NCBI GenBank assembly: GCA_910578995.1
Contig: CAJTSY010000048.1
Span: forward strand, 9,579-27,029
DNA: 17,451 bases
Origin: an uncultured Acetatifactor sp.
Lineage (GTDB): Bacteria; Bacillota; Clostridia; Lachnospirales; Lachnospiraceae
Direction of reading: 5' to 3'
Below, in pieces: positions 13,385-17,451 of the stretch. Position numbers and translations under genes: made by a program. A model generated the notes under the pieces. The model was not told where the DNA came from, ran no database searches, and was given only the letters and a program-made list of their open reading frames with translations. Numbering within the stretch: the stretch's first letter is position 1; every line of letters starts with the position of its first letter.

Positions 13385-14782
13385 TCAGAATGGCAGTTCC
13401 ATTTGCCGGGCTTCTTCTTCCGTGATTTCCTTAAAACCGTCCCCCTCCGGCGGGGCTTGGTTGACACGCTCCCAGCCTTTTTGAGAACCGTATTTCTTAT
13501 ACCGCTTCGGGCTTTTGTAGGCTGCCCAGCCCTGTATGATGCCGCCCGCAATGCCAGTATTCATAATCTCGCAGATTGCCCGTGTCTCCCAGTCTGCCGG
13601 GGAATTTAAGTTCCCCAGCGCTTCCTCATAAAGCTGCTTGGAGCATACCCTGTCACCGGTGTAGTCCTCCAAATAGGCGTAGATCATGCCAGCTTGTGTG
13701 TCCTCCTGCATGAAGTCCTGCTGGTGGGCGTTCAGGTATCGGTTCATTTCTATGCTGAATGACAGCTTATACTTCCCACTGCGGTAAACCGTCATGGCTT
13801 CCGCCCACATCTGTTCGATATACGCCCTCGCCGCCGCTTCATCATCCAGTATGTGAACCTCCGCCCGTTCCGGGTACACCGTCACGGGGAGAAAGCGCCG
13901 GTTGCCGGTGCGGTCACGGGGTAAAAAGTCCTGCCGGTTGGTCGTCCCTCCGAATACACATTGCCGCAGCCGGTCTGCCGGGTGTGTCTCATACGGCACT
14001 TTGTAGGTTTCTTTCTGGCGGCTTAAGAATGACTTGATTTCCTCAATACTCTTGGCGTTGGCTGTGGCGATCATCTCCGACATCTCGATAATCCAATGCC
14101 CTTGCAGCTTGCGGTACACATTTTCATCGTCCAGCTTCTTCAAATCGTCTGAAAACCATTCGTCCCTGCCTGCCAGCAGCCGGAAAAAGGTAGATTTCCC
14201 GGCTCCCTGACCACCAACCAGACAGAGCATGACCTCAAACTTGCTCCCCGGTCTGAATACCCGCCGGATGGCTCCCATCAGGAACAGTTTCAAGGCTTCA
14301 TAGGTGTATTCGTCCGTATCGGCTCCCAGAAAGTGATGCAGGGCGTAACGGATGCGCTCTGTGCCGTCCCATTGCAGGCTGTTCAGGTAATCCCTGACTG
14401 GATGGTAGCGGTTTTCATTGGCAACAATCTTGATGGCGCTCTGCACCTTTTTCTCGCTGGTAAGCCCGTAGTTTTCTTCCAGATACAAAAGCAGGTAGTT
14501 CATGTCCATGTCGGTCAGCGTGGTACTGGTGCGCTCCCAGCCTAGCGGCTTCACAATGTCAATCTGCTCCGTCAAAAGGTTCAGGCGCAGCGCCCCGCGA
14601 AACAGAGGGTCACGCTGGAACACCGTCAGGCAGTTTCGGATGCTGTTCTTCACGCCGCCTTTCTGCGTCCCCTCTAATGTTTCCCGGATTTCTGCCGGTG
14701 TTTGCGCCGGTTCCATTGTGTCCATCGTCCTTTTGACCACTTCCTGCGTTTCCGGCGGCAAGCTCTGAAATTCGCTGTTCAA
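13385..14782 (-). CDS. VirE-family helicase/ATPase (replication protein)
   Basis: A 465-residue protein of the virulence-associated E (VapE/VirE) family, an SF3-like helicase found in phage satellites and integrative elements. The ATPase core has Walker A GGQGAGKST (about residues 190-198), Walker B WIIEMSEM (about 230-237), the sensor segment VFGGTTN (about 276-282) and the arginine-finger region RDRTGNRRFLPV. The start codon is TTG at 14782, chosen for AAAGGAGGTG 7 nt upstream, which lies inside the upstream primase gene. The two genes overlap out of frame by 173 nt. The likely role is to unwind the element's DNA together with the CHC2 protein, using the adjacent iteron cluster as a possible origin (inference). 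Confidence 0.88.
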   Translation of the reverse strand: MNSEFQSLPPETQEVVKRTMDTMEPAQTPAEIRETLEGTQKGGVKNSIRNCLTVFQRDPLFRGALRLNLLTEQIDIVKPLGWERTSTTLTDMDMNYLLLYLEENYGLTSEKKVQSAIKIVANENRYHPVRDYLNSLQWDGTERIRYALHHFLGADTDEYTYEALKLFLMGAIRRVFRPGSKFEVMLCLVGGQGAGKSTFFRLLAGRDEWFSDDLKKLDDENVYRKLQGHWIIEMSEMIATANAKSIEEIKSFLSRQKETYKVPYETHPADRLRQCVFGGTTNRQDFLPRDRTGNRRFLPVTVYPERAEVHILDDEAAARAYIEQMWAEAMTVYRSGKYKLSFSIEMNRYLNAHQQDFMQEDTQAGMIYAYLEDYTGDRVCSKQLYEEALGNLNSPADWETRAICEIMNTGIAGGIIQGWAAYKSPKRYKKYGSQKGWERVNQAPPEGDGFKEITEEEARQMELPF

Positions 14783-15350
14783 GCCGCAGCACCTCCTTTC
14801 CCTGTGCGGCGATCAATGCCGCTTTTTCTTCTATTTCTCCGTATAACAAAATATCCAAAAGGTATTCTGTGTAGCTTATCCTCTGCAACGCTTCCACAAA
14901 AAGAGGATGCCAGATGGCATCCTGCGGCTGTGGGGCGTATGCTGTTTTCCAATGCTCCAGCAGGCGCAGATAATCGCATAGCACCCGGAAACAATACCGT
15001 TCCGTTTCCTGAAATCTCTGCTCCGCTGATTTTTGTCGGGGCTGTGACCTGTTGTGACGCTTCCTATCTGGCGGTGCATTGCCGGGTTTCTCATAGGAAA
15101 CGCCGAAGTCCTTCGCAAGCCTGACCGCAGCTTCCCGTTTCCCCAATCCATGCAGCAAAGCGGCAAAGTCGACCACATCCCCGGAAGCCCCGCAGCCGAA
15201 GCAGTAAAAGCGGCTGTCCACTTTCATGCTGGGCGTGCGGTCATTGTGGAATGGACAGCAGACCATGCCGTTTCTCCCCACCCGGATTCCATAGAATGAA
15301 GCAGCCTGCCGGGTGGTAACAGACTGTTTCACCGCTTCAAATACATTCAA
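14610..15350 (-). CDS. CHC2 zinc-finger primase-like protein
   Basis: A 246-residue protein whose N-terminus is a DnaG-type CHC2 zinc finger: CPFHNDRTPSMKV (Cys32, His35), then FYCFGCGASGDVVDF (Cys50, Cys53). The rest is helical and Arg/Gln-rich. No TOPRIM catalytic domain is present, so alone it can recognise DNA but should not make primers. Its start is TTG 15350 after GGAGGG; an ATG 4 nt further on is out of frame. The last 57 codons overlap the helicase gene and are of low complexity (Gly/Asn/Arg), so the true functional end may be near residue 190. It probably works with the VirE-like helicase. Confidence 0.82.
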   Translation of the reverse strand: MNVFEAVKQSVTTRQAASFYGIRVGRNGMVCCPFHNDRTPSMKVDSRFYCFGCGASGDVVDFAALLHGLGKREAAVRLAKDFGVSYEKPGNAPPDRKRHNRSQPRQKSAEQRFQETERYCFRVLCDYLRLLEHWKTAYAPQPQDAIWHPLFVEALQRISYTEYLLDILLYGEIEEKAALIAAQGKEVLRLEQRISELAAGNAGSGQKDDGHNGTGANTGRNPGNIRGDAERRREEQHPKLPDGVPA

Positions 15351-15362
15351 ATGCTCCCTCCA

Positions 15363-15392
15363 TAAAAATACCGGCAGCGGTAAAGCTGCCGG
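15363..15392 (-). terminator. terminator between the relaxase and the primase genes
   Basis: The perfect 8-bp arms CCGGCAGC (15371-15378) and GCTGCCGG (15385-15392) close a 6-nt loop. On the minus strand they are followed by TATTTTTATG. It begins just after the relaxase stop codon and ends at the primase ribosome site. Confidence 0.7.
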
Positions 15393-15397
15393 TTATA

Positions 15398-16867
15398 TCA
15401 TAGCTCCATCTCATGTTTCTTTCTCTGTACTTCCTGTGGCTGCTCCCTCCGGCGCAGTGCGGTATCTACGGCGTTCTGCACCTGCCGCAGCCGTATGACT
15501 TCCTCCCGGAGTGGCTTGTGCTGCGGAGACAGTTCGGCATACTCTGTTTTTAACTGTGCATATTCCTGTTTCCATGCTTTCAGGGCAATGGGTTTTCCGT
15601 CCAGTTTTTCTTTCAGAATACGGCGGGCGGCATAAAACAGCCGTAACTCCGCATCGTGGGATGTTTCAAATTTCTCCCTCTGTTTCTTAAACTTGATATT
15701 GTTCAATTCCGTATGAACAGGTTTTAGCCGCTGGTAATTCTCGCCCTCCCGTATCAATTCCTGCAATTCCTTTATCCTGGCAGATTTCTTTTTCATGGAG
15801 CCGCTTAATGCTTCAAATTCTTCACTGACAGAGGAAAGACGCTCCTGCAAATCCTCTAATGTGAGCAGCTTGTTTTCCGTCAGATAATTGACGGTTTCGG
15901 CAAACTGCTTTAAGTTTCCGGTTCTGGCTTTATTGCTCCATGCCCCTGCGTTGCGCTGGTTGTAATAAGCGATCAGCAGGTCGGCAAGGCTCGGTGTCTG
16001 CGGTTTGGAAAGTTCTTCTTTTACCTCTGCCATCCAGACAAACAGGGCTTTGATCTTCTTCCTCACATCCTGCATGAGCCGGTTGGTGGCTTTAATCCAG
16101 CGGTTCAGTTCCCCTTTCTCGGTGCGGATGCCCTTTGCTTCCATCTGCCGGACATTAGCTCCCTCGTGGACAGTAGGTATCAGGTCAAGCCCCTGCCGCA
16201 CATAGGAACGGTGGTCGATACGCACATCCAGCCCTTTTTCCTCAAATTTTGTATTAACGGCAGCCGCCCACTGCTCCCGCCAGTGTTCCAGCGTTTCCGG
16301 CTCATGCCAGTCTGTTGTATGGACAGCGTTAAACATATAATCGCCGTTTTTATCCCGGATTCGGTTTCCATCTTCATCAAGAAGATATTCCCGCCGCTGT
16401 TTTTGTCCCCATGTGCCATCCGGGTTCAAAGGGCGCATGGTTGTCATCACATGGAAATGCGGGTTAGGGATACCGCCGTCCTCTTTCTCCGGGCTGTGAA
16501 AAGCAAGATCGGCAATCATGCCTTTTGCCACAAACTGCTCCTGCACGAACTTCCTCGCCAGTTCCATGTTTTCTTCCAGCGTCAATTCATTCTGCATGGC
16601 AATATCAAAGGAATAGGCAAGCTGTGCTTTTGGATGTTTCTCGCAGCTCTCCACAGCATTCCAGAGGGTCGCCCGGTCAAGATATATTTCCGGCGCATGG
16701 GGCGGCAGCATGATTTCCGAAGCGATCACGCCGCCCTTTTTGGTGTAATCGCTGACTTCTCCATAGTAGCTGCTGTAAAGACGCTCCCCGGCTCGGTAGG
16801 CTGCGCTGGCAATGGCGCTCTGACCGGCGCTACGCTTTATCTGTGCGATTGAAAAATGATAAGCCTT
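15398..16867 (-). CDS. MobA/MobL relaxase (MOBQ), start codon missing
   Basis: Relaxase that nicks oriT and carries the transferred strand. The homologous frame runs from codon 16867 (KAYHFSIAQIKRSAGQSAIA). The position expected to be ATG is AAG, and no ATG, GTG or TTG precedes it back to an in-frame TAG. The N-terminal block has AAYRAGE, whose Tyr (residue 24) aligns with the nicking Tyr25 of RSF1010 MobA. The metal-binding histidines are in GIPNPHFHVMTTMRP. The C-terminal half is Lys/Glu-rich coiled coil. The first usable start is GTG 16729 (443 residues), which would lose the tyrosine. Options are a point mutation, a sequencing error, or +1 frameshifting from the overlapping DUF3847 frame. 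It is the natural partner of the oriT at 17415-17451. Confidence 0.85.
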   Translation of the reverse strand, partial: KAYHFSIAQIKRSAGQSAIASAAYRAGERLYSSYYGEVSDYTKKGGVIASEIMLPPHAPEIYLDRATLWNAVESCEKHPKAQLAYSFDIAMQNELTLEENMELARKFVQEQFVAKGMIADLAFHSPEKEDGGIPNPHFHVMTTMRPLNPDGTWGQKQRREYLLDEDGNRIRDKNGDYMFNAVHTTDWHEPETLEHWREQWAAAVNTKFEEKGLDVRIDHRSYVRQGLDLIPTVHEGANVRQMEAKGIRTEKGELNRWIKATNRLMQDVRKKIKALFVWMAEVKEELSKPQTPSLADLLIAYYNQRNAGAWSNKARTGNLKQFAETVNYLTENKLLTLEDLQERLSSVSEEFEALSGSMKKKSARIKELQELIREGENYQRLKPVHTELNNIKFKKQREKFETSHDAELRLFYAARRILKEKLDGKPIALKAWKQEYAQLKTEYAELSPQHKPLREEVIRLRQVQNAVDTALRRREQPQEVQRKKHEMEL

Positions 16868-17171
16868 TCTCCTGCCCGGAAATACGGGCGTGGTTTTCTA
16901 CGGCAGACCGGATGAAATGCTCCGCCTGCGGCAGATTCAAAATGCTTTCCATGAGGGAATAAAATTCCGCTTCGGATAGCTCCTTTGTCTGTGGTGCAAT
17001 GCTCTCAATAGCTGCCCCACGGGTAATCAGCCGGTGCGTCCTCTGTTTCCGGGAACCGCTTTCCAGATACGCCTGCCGGTTTTTCAAACGCTGCATTTTC
17101 CGTTTTTCCCGTTCCAGCAGGACAGTGGTTTTTTCATATTCCTGCTTCAACTGTTCCAAAGATTTTTCCAT
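16830..17171 (-). CDS. DUF3847 family protein, mobilization accessory
   Basis: A 113-residue, strongly helical protein. The N-terminal coiled coil (EKSLEQLKQEYEKTTVLLER and onward) is followed by the family block ITRGAAIESIAPQTKELSEA. It usually sits directly before a MobA/MobL relaxase, as here; it probably helps the relaxosome bind or regulate oriT (inference). The start was chosen at ATG 17171, with AAAGGATG about 10 nt upstream; a start 13 codons earlier is open. Its last 38 nt overlap the relaxase frame. Confidence 0.8.
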   Translation of the reverse strand: MEKSLEQLKQEYEKTTVLLEREKRKMQRLKNRQAYLESGSRKQRTHRLITRGAAIESIAPQTKELSEAEFYSLMESILNLPQAEHFIRSAVENHARISGQEKGLSFFNRTDKA

Positions 17172-17252
17172 GTTCTCACATCCTTTGCTTATAAGATAAA
17201 GAAAGACCATCCGCAGACAGTCCGTGTGTCAGTGCTTCTATAAAACCCGATG

Positions 17253-17288
17253 AAAAGGGAAAACCGCAGAGCGGATTTCTCTTTGCGG
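17253..17288 (-). terminator. terminator-like hairpin upstream of the DUF3847 gene
   Basis: On the minus strand CCGCAAAGAG pairs with CTCTGCGG with small asymmetry (17288-17264), followed by TTTTCCCTTTT. It could stop transcripts from beyond the window or protect the oriT region from read-through. Confidence 0.5.
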
Positions 17289-17305
17289 CGGGTACACAGG
17301 GGATA

Positions 17306-17386
17306 GCCGCTTTAGCGGCGCAAGGGGGTGTAGCCACCTTGTCGGAGCGAAGCGAACGCAGACCTCGGATTGCTGATTTTATCAGC
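17306..17386. repeat. cluster of short inverted repeats next to oriT
   Basis: GCCGC/GCGGC around TTTA (17306-17319), GGTG/CACC (about 17327-17338) and GCTGAT/ATCAGC around TTT (17372-17386) lie in series just upstream of the nick site. The region is non-coding on both strands. Such clusters commonly bind relaxosome proteins. Confidence 0.45.
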
Positions 17387-17414
17387 GGCAGAGGTAAGCT
17401 CCGCAGGACGCACG

Positions 17415-17451
17415 ATACATGGTCTTTAGACTATGTATAGAAGTGCGCCCT
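17415..17451 (+). other. oriT: MOBQ-type origin of transfer (oriT)
   Basis: The hairpin ATACATGGTC-TTTA-GACTATGTAT (17415-17438, 10 bp with one G-T) is followed by AGAAGTGCGCCCT. The last ten bases match the RSF1010/R1162 nick core, recalled as TAAGTGCG/CCCT. By analogy the nick falls between 17447 and 17448. The hairpin-to-nick distance of 9 nt also fits the RSF1010 layout. The MobL relaxase of the matching family is about 550 nt away. The element continues past the window edge. Confidence 0.8.

Larger units (their letters stand above)
11161..17451 (-). mobile_element. integrative mobilizable element, Tn4451-like, right end outside window
   Basis: All genes in this segment face the same way and form a recognisable kit: large serine recombinase, TnpW, helicase and primase for replication or copy maintenance, MobL relaxase, DUF3847 protein and oriT. 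No type IV secretion genes are visible, so if complete it would rely on another conjugative element; cargo or transfer genes may lie beyond 17451. Base composition is less purine-skewed than in the flanking host genes. Two genes appear defective, suggesting immobilisation. Confidence 0.8.

Noticed and set aside
16166..16852. 228-codon plus-strand frame opposite the relaxase
   Set aside because: It is antisense to the conserved MobL sequence with no independent evidence.

Overview
The window looks like a chromosomal segment from a gut-type Lachnospiraceae (clostridial cluster XIVa, Enterocloster/Hungatella-like). The evidence is moderate-to-high GC with heavy AGG/GGA use, AGGAGG ribosome sites, a divergent 368-residue PRPP synthetase, a DUF4838 glycosidase-like protein, a clostridial TlpA/CXXC/4Fe-4S cluster, and a clostridial mobilizable element. 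This placement is inference from gene content, not a database match.

Host chromosome, 1-11161. A methyl-accepting chemotaxis protein runs leftward off the window edge (1-1865). It has a short leader ORF that overlaps its start codon. Divergent from it is a PRPP synthetase (2191-3297) ended by a strong terminator. Positions 3298-3867 hold no gene. They hold two copies of a 35-nt repeat, each followed by terminator-like hairpins, then a good sigma-A promoter, then an almost pure purine leader with a 53-bp duplication. That leader feeds a DUF4838 protein (3868-5499). A structured intergenic region leads into a probable envelope redox operon: a thioredoxin-like lipoprotein, a 50-residue CXXC membrane peptide in a different frame from the large overlapping ORF, and a membrane 4Fe-4S protein of the NapH/Fer4_5 type (5875-7982). 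A HAD hydrolase and an MBL-fold hydrolase overlap by 14 nt (8162-9722). Two tandem paralogous SAM methyltransferases lie on the minus strand (9773-11161). The upstream one is cut off inside its N-terminal XRE-type helix-turn-helix.

Mobile element, about 11161 to beyond 17451. Everything here is on the minus strand and reads as an integrative mobilizable element of the Tn4451-like/large-serine-recombinase kind. From its left end it holds a large serine recombinase (11199-12821, broken by an in-frame TGA), TnpW, an iteron-like cluster of GTCAACC motifs, a VirE/SF3-type helicase, a CHC2 zinc-finger primase fragment, a MobA/MobL relaxase, a DUF3847 accessory protein, and at the extreme right a MOBQ-type oriT (hairpin plus RSF1010-like nick core). 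Four terminator-like hairpins sit just upstream of genes or gene pairs.

Two defects suggest the element is decaying. The recombinase carries a nonsense codon at residue 220. The relaxase frame has AAG where the ATG should be, and the next usable start would delete the likely catalytic tyrosine. The recombinase is the gene nearest the junction with the interrupted methyltransferase, so the left boundary can be placed to within a few bases.

The most interesting items are the oriT/relaxase pair with its missing start, the iteron cluster beside the primase-helicase genes, the TlpA-CXXC-ferredoxin trio with its in-frame minisatellite, and the repeat-plus-terminator and purine-leader architecture around the DUF4838 gene.
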